64,000 nucleotides of DNA. Origin: an uncultured Flavobacteriales bacterium (GTDB taxonomy: Bacteria > Bacteroidota > Bacteroidia > Flavobacteriales_D > Crocinitomicaceae). The stretch spans positions 20,931-84,930 of the forward strand of contig CAJWRM010000005.1 of assembly GCA_913046365.1 (NCBI GenBank), in the 5' to 3' direction. The translations under genes were made by a program, and so were the position numbers. This document shows, in pieces, positions 42,600 to 51,571 of this stretch (the first letter of the stretch is position 1; each line of letters begins with the position of its first letter). The notes below the pieces were generated by a model that was not told the DNA's origin, did no database searches, and saw only the letters and a program-made list of their open reading frames with translations.

Positions 42600-44744
42600 T
42601 TATTGTACAACAAGTTTTTGTGTTGCAGTATATTGATTTTTATTTGAAAGATTTATAAAATAAATACCTGGCTTCAATCTTTTAGTTTGATATGAATTTT
42701 GCATCGCAATATCCATATGATCAATTGTTTGACCACCAGCATTCAAAATAGTTAAAGTATTGAACTCATTATCTGTCCAAGTGACTGTGGCAAGCTCTGA
42801 AGCAGGGTTTGGATATACTTTTACTAACTCTGAAGAAATCTGATTGATATGAGCAAGATCATTACTGTATACATTTGTATGGGCTTCTTTTGAACAACCA
42901 TTAACATCCATAACAGTTACCTCATAAAACCCCTCCGATACACTGAATAGATCTTCTGATACATCACCTGTGTTCCAACTATAAGTATAAGGAGCAGTTC
43001 CACCCTCAACAGTGAGATTGATATCAATAGAGGTTGCATCCATCATCGGATCCTCAATTTCAGCATTCGCCTGAATTTCTTCAGATTGCAATACCTCATA
43101 ACTTGAATAAGCAATACATCCGTTACCATCAGTAATCGCCAACCGATAAGTTCCAGCTTCTAAGTTTTCTATATCCTCTGTTTCAGGACCATGTAACCAT
43201 TCATATGAAAAACTAGGTATTCCTTGCAATATTGTAATATCAATTGCACCAGTATTTTGCCCATGACAATTTACATGCTGAATACTTTCTTCAATTATAA
43301 TTGGAGTAGATTCCTCGATAACAAATGTGGTATCCAAATTACATCCCATTGCATCAGAAATACTAACGCTAAACTGGCCAGCAGGGAGAATTAAGCTTAG
43401 TCCTTCAGCACCATTAGACCAAATAGCCTGATACGGGGCATTACCCCCCATAATTTCCAAATCTATTTGCCCACCATAGAAATCATCACAAGCAGCAATA
43501 ATATCTGCATTGATTGCCAATGCATTGAAATTTGCAGCCATTTCAACAGCTGCGCCTGCATCCAATCTTCCTTCACCCAATAAACCTGCATAACCAGGAT
43601 TAATATCATCAATAAAAACAGATGAGGACTTTAGTATATATTCTATATCATCATTACTCAAACAAGGATTTACGTCTAACATTAAAGCTACTGTCCCTGA
43701 AACCAATGGTGCTGCATAAGAGGTACCCGACGAAATTATATTCCATCCTGGAGCAGGACTCAAATAGACATCGTAACCAGGTGCACAAATATCAACGGCA
43801 GCATTATGCTGATGTGTGGATGCGGAATTACCAATAATCCGCTCATGGTTGTCGCTAGAACCAATACTTGTTACTGAAAAAACATTTTCATATGATGCAG
43901 GATAAACAAGATTCTCCGCACCGCCACAGGTTGATCCATTTCCAGCTGCAGCAATAAGAAAAGAACCATTGTCATATGCCGTATTAATGATATCCTGCAC
44001 GTAAGCGTTATACTGACATCCTGATGCCCAACTCATATTTATTACCTTATAACCTGCATAAGATGCCTCTAAAACTGAATTATAATTCATATTGTAGATA
44101 GCTAGTGTGCTATTATATCCAATGTGACTTTGAAGGATATCATTATTCGTTCCTCCCGCAGCAATTATGGAAACGGCAGTACCATGCGTAGAGGAGGCAG
44201 TATTTCCAGGAGCAGAATAAATAACATCGTTTTGCAATTCGGAATGACCCAAATCCGCACTTTGATCAGATATTGCAATTGTAATATCAGGGCTTCCGGT
44301 AGTAAAATCCCAGGCAGCTTGTGCATTGATTAATCCAAGGGCATAGTGATAACCAGTCTCGATATAATCATTTGGCGTGGCAAGGATTTTATATTCTGGT
44401 GCATATTCAACCTGCGAAAGCACAGAAACATCATTTACTAATTTAGCATACAATTCAACCCTATTAGTCGTTTCAGAGCGAAACTCAAAAACATTTTTTA
44501 ATGACGCCTTTCTAGCAGATGGGAAAGCCCTATGAACTGAAGAAATACCTAAGGCTAAAATCGCCTCATTTAATTCAATGTCATTTGAGACAAGTTGTCC
44601 ATTAGCATCAATGAAAGGTACGTCTGCAGGATTAGAAATTGTAGCCCAAATATTAGCTTGAATTTGATCCTGAGTATTGCCATTAAAAATTGAAAGAAAG
44701 AAAATTGTAAACGATAATGTCTTGAGTAGATTTAAAGTTTTCAT
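42600..44744 (-). CDS. Secreted S8 (subtilisin-like) serine protease with T9SS sorting tail
   Basis: A 714-residue exported protease. The signal peptide is MKTLNLLKTLSFTIFFLSIF; the earlier ATG at 44807 would add residues before it. The subtilase domain (about 135-400) has catalytic Asp160 (IAISDQS), His187 (STHGTAVS) and Ser342 (SSGTSYAAP). Three SprB-like repeats follow (about 420-620), each with a YxxxWSNG or YSWNTG core and a DxxGC ending. The last 75 residues (VYPNPASELATVTW ... LKPGIYFINLSNK) form a type A T9SS sorting domain. It should be secreted or attached at the cell surface by PorU/PorV. Confidence 0.9.
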   Translation of the reverse strand: MKTLNLLKTLSFTIFFLSIFNGNTQDQIQANIWATISNPADVPFIDANGQLVSNDIELNEAILALGISSVHRAFPSARKASLKNVFEFRSETTNRVELYAKLVNDVSVLSQVEYAPEYKILATPNDYIETGYHYALGLINAQAAWDFTTGSPDITIAISDQSADLGHSELQNDVIYSAPGNTASSTHGTAVSIIAAGGTNNDILQSHIGYNSTLAIYNMNYNSVLEASYAGYKVINMSWASGCQYNAYVQDIINTAYDNGSFLIAAAGNGSTCGGAENLVYPASYENVFSVTSIGSSDNHERIIGNSASTHQHNAAVDICAPGYDVYLSPAPGWNIISSGTSYAAPLVSGTVALMLDVNPCLSNDDIEYILKSSSVFIDDINPGYAGLLGEGRLDAGAAVEMAANFNALAINADIIAACDDFYGGQIDLEIMGGNAPYQAIWSNGAEGLSLILPAGQFSVSISDAMGCNLDTTFVIEESTPIIIEESIQHVNCHGQNTGAIDITILQGIPSFSYEWLHGPETEDIENLEAGTYRLAITDGNGCIAYSSYEVLQSEEIQANAEIEDPMMDATSIDINLTVEGGTAPYTYSWNTGDVSEDLFSVSEGFYEVTVMDVNGCSKEAHTNVYSNDLAHINQISSELVKVYPNPASELATVTWTDNEFNTLTILNAGGQTIDHMDIAMQNSYQTKRLKPGIYFINLSNKNQYTATQKLVVQ

Positions 44745-44908
44745 ATCCGAGTTTTTAAGAGTTGTAATAAATTTGCTATTACTTATTGGACATAAAAAAG
44801 AATACATGGCTTCAAAATTGAAAATACATGACGCTACGAAAGGACAAATACGTATTACCTTTAGAATATTTACGTGTTATTACTTAGAAGCTAAAAGTAA
44901 GCTTCAAG

Positions 44909-45985
44909 CTATTTTTGGGAAAATCGAAACAAGAAAATTGCCGCAATAGTAAAGAAAAAGTTGGGTGTCCAAACGGACAACAATGGAGGGAATCCAAGGT
45001 TCAAGGCAGCAACAGTCAACATTTTCATTGCAAAAATATATACAAACACAATACCCAAACCGATCGCAATATTTACACCAACCCCTCCCCTTCTTTTTTG
45101 AGATGCCACCGAAACACCAATCAGCGTTAAGATATATGCTGCAAATGGATAGGATGTCCTTTGATGAAGCTCAATTTCATATAAAGGAACAAGACTAGAA
45201 CCTTTCAAGCGCTCCCTGCTAATAAATGATTTTAATTCTGAATAAGTCATCGTCTCTGCGGTATTTTCTCTTTGAGCCATATCGGAGATACTAAAATCAA
45301 AAGTAGTATCTAATACTTGAATATGTCGAATAGAAATTGAATCTTCAAAAAATTGTTTTTCATAAAAATCATGAAGAATCCAATTCTTTGAATTTGCTTC
45401 ATTCAAAGCGTACCTTGATTTCAAAAAGAATTCTGGCTCTCGGTTTTTAGACCACTTTTGAAAAGTAAAATCATTTACACGTCCATCTGAGGTGTTGTAA
45501 TTTGAAAAATATACAGATTCATTATTCGGAAACTCTGCATGATAATCTCGAACAATCATTGCATCACGATAATATTGTTCTTCAAAAGCCAAACGAACTT
45601 TATTGGCGCGAGGGACCATAAAATGATTAATGCCTAGAGAAAAAAACATCAAGATTGTCGCCGAAATAAAATAAGGTCTTAAATAACGTGACAAAGGTTT
45701 ACCACTGAACCATATAGGAATGATTTCTGTATCCTTCGCCATGATTGTTGTAAACCAAATGACAGAGAGAAAAATAATCATAGAGGTGAACATATTTCCA
45801 TAAAGAATGATGAAATTGACATAATAGTCAAAGATGATTTTCTCCAATGGGGCTTGATTTGAAATAAAGTCTCCCAGCTTTTCAGAAACATCAAATACAA
45901 TGGCAAACATCATAATGATTCCCAACATGAAAAAAAATGTTGAAAGGAATTTCTTTATGATATATCTATCAATTATCGATAACAT
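44909..45985 (-). CDS. LptF/LptG-family (YjgP/YjgQ) permease
   Basis: A 358-residue inner-membrane protein with about six segments: three near the N-terminus (starting MLSIIDRYIIKKFLSTFFFM), a periplasmic beta domain (about 125-265), and three near the C-terminus. It belongs to the lipopolysaccharide export permease family that, with LptB, moves LPS toward the outer membrane. Whether LptF or LptG cannot be decided. The start shares one base with the tgt stop, so the two are translationally coupled. Confidence 0.88.
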   Translation of the reverse strand: MLSIIDRYIIKKFLSTFFFMLGIIMMFAIVFDVSEKLGDFISNQAPLEKIIFDYYVNFIILYGNMFTSMIIFLSVIWFTTIMAKDTEIIPIWFSGKPLSRYLRPYFISATILMFFSLGINHFMVPRANKVRLAFEEQYYRDAMIVRDYHAEFPNNESVYFSNYNTSDGRVNDFTFQKWSKNREPEFFLKSRYALNEANSKNWILHDFYEKQFFEDSISIRHIQVLDTTFDFSISDMAQRENTAETMTYSELKSFISRERLKGSSLVPLYEIELHQRTSYPFAAYILTLIGVSVASQKRRGGVGVNIAIGLGIVFVYIFAMKMLTVAALNLGFPPLLSVWTPNFFFTIAAIFLFRFSQK

Positions 45986-47115
45986 TAGATCCTTTGATTC
46001 ATTTGTTTAACCATCTTATTCTTCCAAGACGTAAAAGTACCGTCAATAATACGTGATCTCGCCTCTTTCATCAACCTAAGATAAAAAGACAGGTTGTGTA
46101 TTGTTGCAATTTGCATGCCCAGAAACTCACCTGATTTTAGGAGATGTCGCAAATATGCCTTGGAATAATTCTGATCAACAAAACATGGACTTTCGGCATC
46201 AATTGCAGAAAAATCTTTTGACCACTTTTGATTTTTAATATTTATCGTGCCTTGGGCGGTAAACAGTAGACCATGACGGGCATTTCTTGAGGGCATAACA
46301 CAATCAAACATATCAACCCCTAAAGCAATACATTCTAATAAATTCCATGGTGTTCCCACTCCCATAAGATACCTTGGTTTTTCGGTGGGTAAAATCTCTG
46401 TTACTAAGGCTGTCATTTCATATAAATCTTCCTCAGGTTCACCAACTGACAAGCCTCCAATCGCATTGCCCACGCCGTCAAAAGATGAAATAACTTGAGC
46501 AGACTCTTTTCGAAGGTCCTTATACGTGCTTCCTTGAACAATTGGAAACAAGGCTTGACTATGACCATATGGGCAAGACGTTTTGCCCATTTGATCCATG
46601 CATCTTTTCAACCATCTATGGGTCATTTCCATTGAGTTTTTGGCATAAGCATAATCACATGGATATGGTGTACATTCATCAAAAGCCATTATGATATCCG
46701 CACCAATACTGCGCTGAATATCAATTGCTTTTTCAGGTGTAAAATGGTGATAACTTCCGTCGATATGAGATTGGAACTTAACTCCCTCCTCCGTGATTTT
46801 TCGAGCACCGGAAAGAGAATAAACCTGATACCCTCCACTGTCCGTCAAAATAGGCCTGTCCCAATTTATAAATTGATGAAGCCCACCTGCTTTTTCTATA
46901 ACATCCATGCCAGGACGAAGAAATAAATGGTAGGTATTTCCTAAAATGATTTCAGCTTCTATATCTTGTTTGAGCTCTCTTTGATGGACACCTTTAACTG
47001 TTCCGGCAGTGCCCACAGGCATGAAAATAGGCGTTTCAATTACACCATGATCAGTGTGAAGTTTTCCTGCCCTCGCAGAAGAATCTTTGTCTTTATGTGA
47101 AATATCAAAGTGCAT
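45985..47115 (-). CDS. tgt: tRNA-guanine transglycosylase
   Basis: A 376-residue enzyme that exchanges the wobble guanine of tRNAs with a queuosine precursor. The catalytic regions are ILTDSGGYQVYSLS (with the first active Asp), MAFDECTPYP, GGLSVGEPEEDLYEM and DMFDCVMPSRNARHG (second active Asp). The usual zinc site Cys-x-Cys-x2-Cys...His reads Ser309, Cys311, Asp314 and His340 (AESPCFVDQNYSKAYLRHL), so two of three Cys are lost. It lies before the permease gene on the minus strand. Confidence 0.92.
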   Translation of the reverse strand: MHFDISHKDKDSSARAGKLHTDHGVIETPIFMPVGTAGTVKGVHQRELKQDIEAEIILGNTYHLFLRPGMDVIEKAGGLHQFINWDRPILTDSGGYQVYSLSGARKITEEGVKFQSHIDGSYHHFTPEKAIDIQRSIGADIIMAFDECTPYPCDYAYAKNSMEMTHRWLKRCMDQMGKTSCPYGHSQALFPIVQGSTYKDLRKESAQVISSFDGVGNAIGGLSVGEPEEDLYEMTALVTEILPTEKPRYLMGVGTPWNLLECIALGVDMFDCVMPSRNARHGLLFTAQGTINIKNQKWSKDFSAIDAESPCFVDQNYSKAYLRHLLKSGEFLGMQIATIHNLSFYLRLMKEARSRIIDGTFTSWKNKMVKQMNQRI

Positions 47116-47190
47116 AAGAATGTTGATAACAATATGCGGTAAAGATACATTGAAAACGATTCATAAGTCATATTTGTAAAAGCAATATAA

Positions 47191-48327
47191 ATGAACTACT
47201 TACACCAGCATATCGGGCCCAATATAATACTCATATTATTAGTTATCTTTTTGATAACGTTCGTTGTGCAATTGTATTTTATTATAAATGTTCATAGAAA
47301 ACTAGCATTTTTCAAACCCAGCAAAAGTAAAGAATCTAAAAATGTCCCAATAAGCGTCATTATCGCAGCTCGGAATGAAAGTGAAAATCTTTTCAAAAAT
47401 CTACCTAAAATCCTTGAACAAAAATATAGATCTTTCGAGGTGATTGTGGTCAATCATCAGTCCATAGACGATAGTAAAGATATTTTAGAGGCGTTCTCAA
47501 AGCAATACAAAAATCTGAAAGTTGTAGAGTTGGCTAATGACAAACATATAAGGCCGGGAAAGAAGCTGCCCTTAACCATCGGAATAAAAGCTGCGCAACA
47601 CGAACATATGATTTTTACTGATGCTGATTGTATGCCAAATTCAGACAATTGGATCAAGAATATCGCGGCTAAATTCAATGGAGACGATGCAATTGTCTTG
47701 GGTTATGGACCGATGCTAAAGAAAGCCGGTGTATTTAACAAACTTATGAGATTTGATACGGCGTGGATTGCCATAAATTATTTGTCAATGGCGCTCAATA
47801 ATTTGCCTTACATGGGTGTGGGGAGAAATTTAGCATATACAAAAGATGCTTTTTTTGCCGTAAATGGATTTAAGTCTCATTATTCAATCTCCTCCGGAGA
47901 CGATGATTTATTCATTCAAGAAGCTGTGAAAAAGAACAAATATACCATTGAGATAGCCCCCGAAACCTTTATGTATTCTCCATCGAAAGAAAACATGCAA
48001 GATTGGATAAAGCAAAAATCAAGACACTACACAACTGCACCTAAATATCCTTTTATTAAAAAACTATTGTTAGCAATATACCCTGTCTCATTAATTATTA
48101 CTTGGATTTGTTTCGTTTCTTTGGTACAATTGAGATACCATGAGCTGCAGCTCACTATATCAATGATTGTACTATACGGCCTAAAATGGTGGATTGGAGC
48201 AAGGTGTCTTATTAAACTTGAGGAAAAAAAGCTTGCATTATTCTTCCCGTTTTGGGATTTATTTTACGCTGTTTTTATTCCGATACTGTTTGTGATTGCA
48301 AAAAACAAAAAGAACGCGACATGGTAG
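47191..48327 (+). CDS. Membrane-anchored family 2 glycosyltransferase
   Basis: A 378-residue protein with an N-terminal membrane helix (about 10-33), a GT2 catalytic domain and two or three C-terminal membrane segments (about 290-375). The domain has VPISVIIAARNESENLFKNL, FTDADCMPNSDNW with a DxD-like Asp pair, SISSGDDDLFIQEAV, and KQKSRHYTTAPKY, the place of the QxxRW motif of processive enzymes. It makes a cell-surface polysaccharide or glycolipid; the acceptor is unknown. It overlaps the sigma factor gene by 7 bp. Confidence 0.87.
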   Translation: MNYLHQHIGPNIILILLVIFLITFVVQLYFIINVHRKLAFFKPSKSKESKNVPISVIIAARNESENLFKNLPKILEQKYRSFEVIVVNHQSIDDSKDILEAFSKQYKNLKVVELANDKHIRPGKKLPLTIGIKAAQHEHMIFTDADCMPNSDNWIKNIAAKFNGDDAIVLGYGPMLKKAGVFNKLMRFDTAWIAINYLSMALNNLPYMGVGRNLAYTKDAFFAVNGFKSHYSISSGDDDLFIQEAVKKNKYTIEIAPETFMYSPSKENMQDWIKQKSRHYTTAPKYPFIKKLLLAIYPVSLIITWICFVSLVQLRYHELQLTISMIVLYGLKWWIGARCLIKLEEKKLALFFPFWDLFYAVFIPILFVIAKNKKNATW

Positions 48328-48926
48328 GGAAAGATCATTTATCGGACAAAGCAAAGCACGACTTAACGCTTGTTCAAGCTGCCATAAAAGGAGACCAATT
48401 GGCTTATGCGGACCTTATGGAAAGGTATAGAGAATCTATTTACTATATGATGCTGAAAATGGTCAAAAATCCAGATGATGCAGATGACCTGACCATCGAG
48501 GCATTTGGTAAAGCCTTTAATAGACTTCCCCAATACTCACCTAGTTTTGCGTTCAGTACATGGTTATTCAAAATAGCATCAAACAATTGTATTGATTTTA
48601 TTCGCAAAAAAAGAATAAAAGTCACGTCAATGGACACTGGTGTACGAACAGACAACGGTGATGTAATGAAAATTGATGCTAAATCAAATACTTTAAATCC
48701 TGAAGAAACCTACATGCAAGATCAACGTGTGGTTCATATGCGACTACTCGTCAGCAAGCTCAAGCCGAAATACAGAGACCTTGTTGAGATGCGCTACTTC
48801 AAAGAATTAAGCTATGAAGAAATCGCAACAGAGCTTAAGCTGCCTTTAGGAACAGTAAAGGCTCAATTGTTTCGCGCCCGAGATTTTTTGTCTAGCATGG
48901 CAGAAAAGACAAAAGACACCATTTAA
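48321..48926 (+). CDS. ECF-type RNA polymerase sigma factor
   Basis: A 201-residue sigma factor. Region 2 has GDQLAYADLMERYRES, NPDDADDLTIEAFGKAF and FSTWLFKIASNNCIDFIRKK. Region 4 has LKPKYRDLVEMRYFKELSYEEIA, LKLPLGTVKAQLFRARDFL. The start at 48321 overlaps the glycosyltransferase by 7 bp; an earlier ATG lies wholly in that gene. No anti-sigma gene is adjacent. rsmG follows with no gap. Confidence 0.92.
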   Translation: MVGKDHLSDKAKHDLTLVQAAIKGDQLAYADLMERYRESIYYMMLKMVKNPDDADDLTIEAFGKAFNRLPQYSPSFAFSTWLFKIASNNCIDFIRKKRIKVTSMDTGVRTDNGDVMKIDAKSNTLNPEETYMQDQRVVHMRLLVSKLKPKYRDLVEMRYFKELSYEEIATELKLPLGTVKAQLFRARDFLSSMAEKTKDTI

Positions 48927-49541
48927 ATGGATGCCGTTCGACATTATTTTCCTGAATTGTCCACAATCCAGCACGAAATGCTCGACCAACTTACACCTTT
49001 ATATGCAGATTGGAATTCAAAAATCAATGTGATTTCAAGAAAAGACATGGCGCATTTTAGAGAAAGACACGTGCTGCACTCCCTAGCGATATTCAAAACC
49101 ATTCGATTTCCTGAAGGCAGTCGTATTTTAGATATTGGAACAGGAGGAGGATTTCCGGGGGTACCTCTGGCAATAGCAAACCCAACCTGCTCATTTGTAT
49201 TATTGGACTCCGTAGGTAAAAAACTAAAAGTAATTGATGGTATATGTGAGAAACTTAGTTTATCAAACATTGAGACCATACATGACCGAGTTGAAAATCA
49301 TCACGAAACATACAACTATTTAATTAGTAGAGCCGTCACGAACCTTCCTAATTTCATGAAGCTAACAAGACATCTGATTACGAAATCCAACCAAAGATTC
49401 TCTTCAATTTATTACTTAAAAGGGGGGGATTTTAACGATGAATTAAGCACTGTTAAGCTAAAGGCCAAAACATACGAGCTAAGCAAAATTTTTAAAGAAA
49501 GCTTTTTCGAAACAAAAAAGATCGTAAGACTTAGCCACTAA
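48927..49541 (+). CDS. rsmG: 16S rRNA (guanine-527-N7)-methyltransferase
   Basis: A 204-residue SAM-dependent methyltransferase that modifies G527 of 16S rRNA. The SAM site is ILDIGTGGGFPGVPLAIANP; NVISRKDMAHFRERHVLHSL and LISRAVTNLPNFMKL match the family. It starts right at the sigma stop. Its 3' end overlaps that of apaG by 4 bp. Confidence 0.94.
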   Translation: MDAVRHYFPELSTIQHEMLDQLTPLYADWNSKINVISRKDMAHFRERHVLHSLAIFKTIRFPEGSRILDIGTGGGFPGVPLAIANPTCSFVLLDSVGKKLKVIDGICEKLSLSNIETIHDRVENHHETYNYLISRAVTNLPNFMKLTRHLITKSNQRFSSIYYLKGGDFNDELSTVKLKAKTYELSKIFKESFFETKKIVRLSH

Positions 49542-49924
49542 TTTAAAAGTGGGGGATGAATCAAATTGAAAGACGGAATTTCAGCATAAAAAAGTTCTTC
49601 CGTACTTAGGTCTTTAAAGAAGAACTTTCCGTACATTCTACCCATCGAATTGACCAACTCACAGCCGCTCACATAAGTGAATTCTTCTCCAGGCATAAGT
49701 GTAGGAGTCTCTCCTACAACTCCCTCTCCCCTTACCGTTGAAACTCCAAACAATAAATGCACAACATGCCACTCGCGAGATAGAAGTTGAACAGGATAAG
49801 AAAGACGATTCCTTATCGTTATTTCATAGTTATAGAAATAATTAGAATCTGATTCTAAGGACAAATCCTCCCGAAACCAATTTTTCACTAAAATCTCTAT
49901 CCCTTTTGTTTGCGTATGAGTCAT
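49538..49924 (-). CDS. apaG: ApaG domain protein
   Basis: A 128-residue fibronectin-like fold protein. It shows YNYEITIRNRLSYPVQLLSR, the GVVGETPTLMPGEEFTYVSG core with conserved Gly-x-Gly region, and MYGKFFFKD. ApaG binds divalent metal and is linked to Co2+/Mg2+ resistance in Enterobacteria, though the biochemical role is unsettled. The start codon overlaps a 20-bp palindrome. Confidence 0.9.
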   Translation of the reverse strand: MTHTQTKGIEILVKNWFREDLSLESDSNYFYNYEITIRNRLSYPVQLLSREWHVVHLLFGVSTVRGEGVVGETPTLMPGEEFTYVSGCELVNSMGRMYGKFFFKDLSTEELFYAEIPSFNLIHPPLLN

Positions 49925-50169
49925 GAAATAAAGTTATTTCATTATTTTGAAATATCCGCATCATTGAACAACTTTAGTTGATTTTACTCAATTATTTCCT
50001 ATAAATGATTAAAATTTGAGCAACAAATTAAACTCAAGTAGCCATGATTTTGAACCGGATATTGAAAATAATTAATGAAACCAAAGAATTCTTTATTTAG
50101 AATAGTTCTAAATTATTGTATACTGGTATAAAATATTTCCTCAATACCTTACTAGGGAAGGGATTTTCG

Positions 50170-50177
50170 TAATTTTG
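50170..50177 (+). promoter_or_regulatory. Candidate -7 box of the nqr operon
   Basis: TAATTTTG fits TAnnTTTG, 25 bases before the nqrA ATG. I see no matching TTTG at the expected distance. Confidence 0.4.
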
Positions 50178-50202
50178 TGACTTAATTATAATTCCAAATT
50201 TC

Positions 50203-51555
50203 ATGTCCAATACAATAAGTATTAGAAAAGGTCTGAATATCAGACTTGTAGGAGAAGCGACAAAAGAAATAAAAGAAGTTCCAGTATCCGGAACAGTCGG
50301 GGTTTCCCCCATAGATTTTCATGGTTTAACACCAAAAATGGTTGTCAAAGAAGGCGAAACCGTTTTGGTAGGTGATGTTCTATTTTTTGACAAAAAGAAA
50401 GAACAGATAAAATTTGTAAGCCCTGTCAGTGGAAAAGTCAAAGAAATTGTTCGAGGAGAGAAAAGAAGAATAATGAATGTTCTTATTGAAGCAGACGGTA
50501 AGCAAGATGCTAAGAAGTTCACAGTAAAAAATGTGAATGACTATTCGGCAGAGGAGATGAAAAGCCTTCTTTTAGAATCAGGATTTTGGAGCTCCATGAA
50601 GCAACGACCTTTAGACATTGTTGCAGACCCTGAAAATAAAGCAAAAGGACTATATGTTTCATCTTTTGATTCAGCTCCGCTCGCACCAGACTATGAATTT
50701 GTTTTAAACGATGAAATGGAAGCGGTCCAGAAAGGATTTGATGCGCTATCCATTATAATGGATGGTAAAGTTCATTTAAGCAGTAAACCATCCTCAAGTT
50801 TTACGAAAATTAAAGGAGTAACACATCACAGCTTCGATGGATTACATCCTGCCGGGAATATTGGAACACAAATTCATCATATAGACCCCATAAATAAGGG
50901 AGAATTTGTTTGGTCTATTAACATTCAAGAAGTTGCGGCAATCGGTAAGTTTCTTGCCTCAGGATGCGTCGATGCATCAAGAAAAATAGCCCTTACGGGA
51001 TCAGAGGTTGAATCACCTGCTTATTTAAATGTAACGCGAGGAACAGTAATGGGATCACTAGTAAAAGATTTCGTTACCGGTGAAAATGTGCGTTATATAT
51101 CTGGAAATGTTCTAACGGGGGACAGAAAAGGTTTAACTGAATATTTAGGACACCATCATAATCAAATTAGCGTTATTCCAGAAGGGGATGAATATAAATT
51201 CTTTTTGACCAGTGGATGGCTAGGACATGGTTTTGATAAATTTTCAAATTCGAGATTATTTCCAACATTTTTGTTACCGAAGAGCAAGAAATTTCGATTA
51301 GATACAAATACAAACGGAGAAGAAAGGGCTTTTGTAGTTTCGGGCGAGCTTGAACGAGTATTTCCATTTGACATACTCCCAGTTCAGTTAACAAAAGCTG
51401 CAATTACCAATGATATTGATGGAATGGAAAATTTAGGAATTTACGAGGTAGCTCCTGAAGATTTTGCACTCTGTGAATACGTATGTACGACCAAAATCAA
51501 TATTCAAGAAAAAATAAGACAAGGACTAGACTTAATTGCTAGTGAATGTATGTAA
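50203..51555 (+). CDS. nqrA: Na+-translocating NADH:quinone reductase subunit A
   Basis: A 450-residue peripheral subunit. The start region ISIRKGLNIRLVGEATKEI and PVSGTVGVSPIDFHGLTPKM resemble NqrA of Bacteroidota. A central barrel domain has KIKGVTHHSFDGLHPAGNIGTQIHHIDP. It docks on the cytoplasmic face and takes part in quinone access. It starts a six-gene operon in canonical order. Confidence 0.95.
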   Translation: MSNTISIRKGLNIRLVGEATKEIKEVPVSGTVGVSPIDFHGLTPKMVVKEGETVLVGDVLFFDKKKEQIKFVSPVSGKVKEIVRGEKRRIMNVLIEADGKQDAKKFTVKNVNDYSAEEMKSLLLESGFWSSMKQRPLDIVADPENKAKGLYVSSFDSAPLAPDYEFVLNDEMEAVQKGFDALSIIMDGKVHLSSKPSSSFTKIKGVTHHSFDGLHPAGNIGTQIHHIDPINKGEFVWSINIQEVAAIGKFLASGCVDASRKIALTGSEVESPAYLNVTRGTVMGSLVKDFVTGENVRYISGNVLTGDRKGLTEYLGHHHNQISVIPEGDEYKFFLTSGWLGHGFDKFSNSRLFPTFLLPKSKKFRLDTNTNGEERAFVVSGELERVFPFDILPVQLTKAAITNDIDGMENLGIYEVAPEDFALCEYVCTTKINIQEKIRQGLDLIASECM

Positions 51556-51571
51556 ACTTAATACTTAAAGA

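Noticed and set aside
50044..50100. An 18-codon frame (MILNRILKI...) before nqrA
   Set aside because: Too short, no family, no good promoter; may be the start of a decayed gene but cannot be supported.
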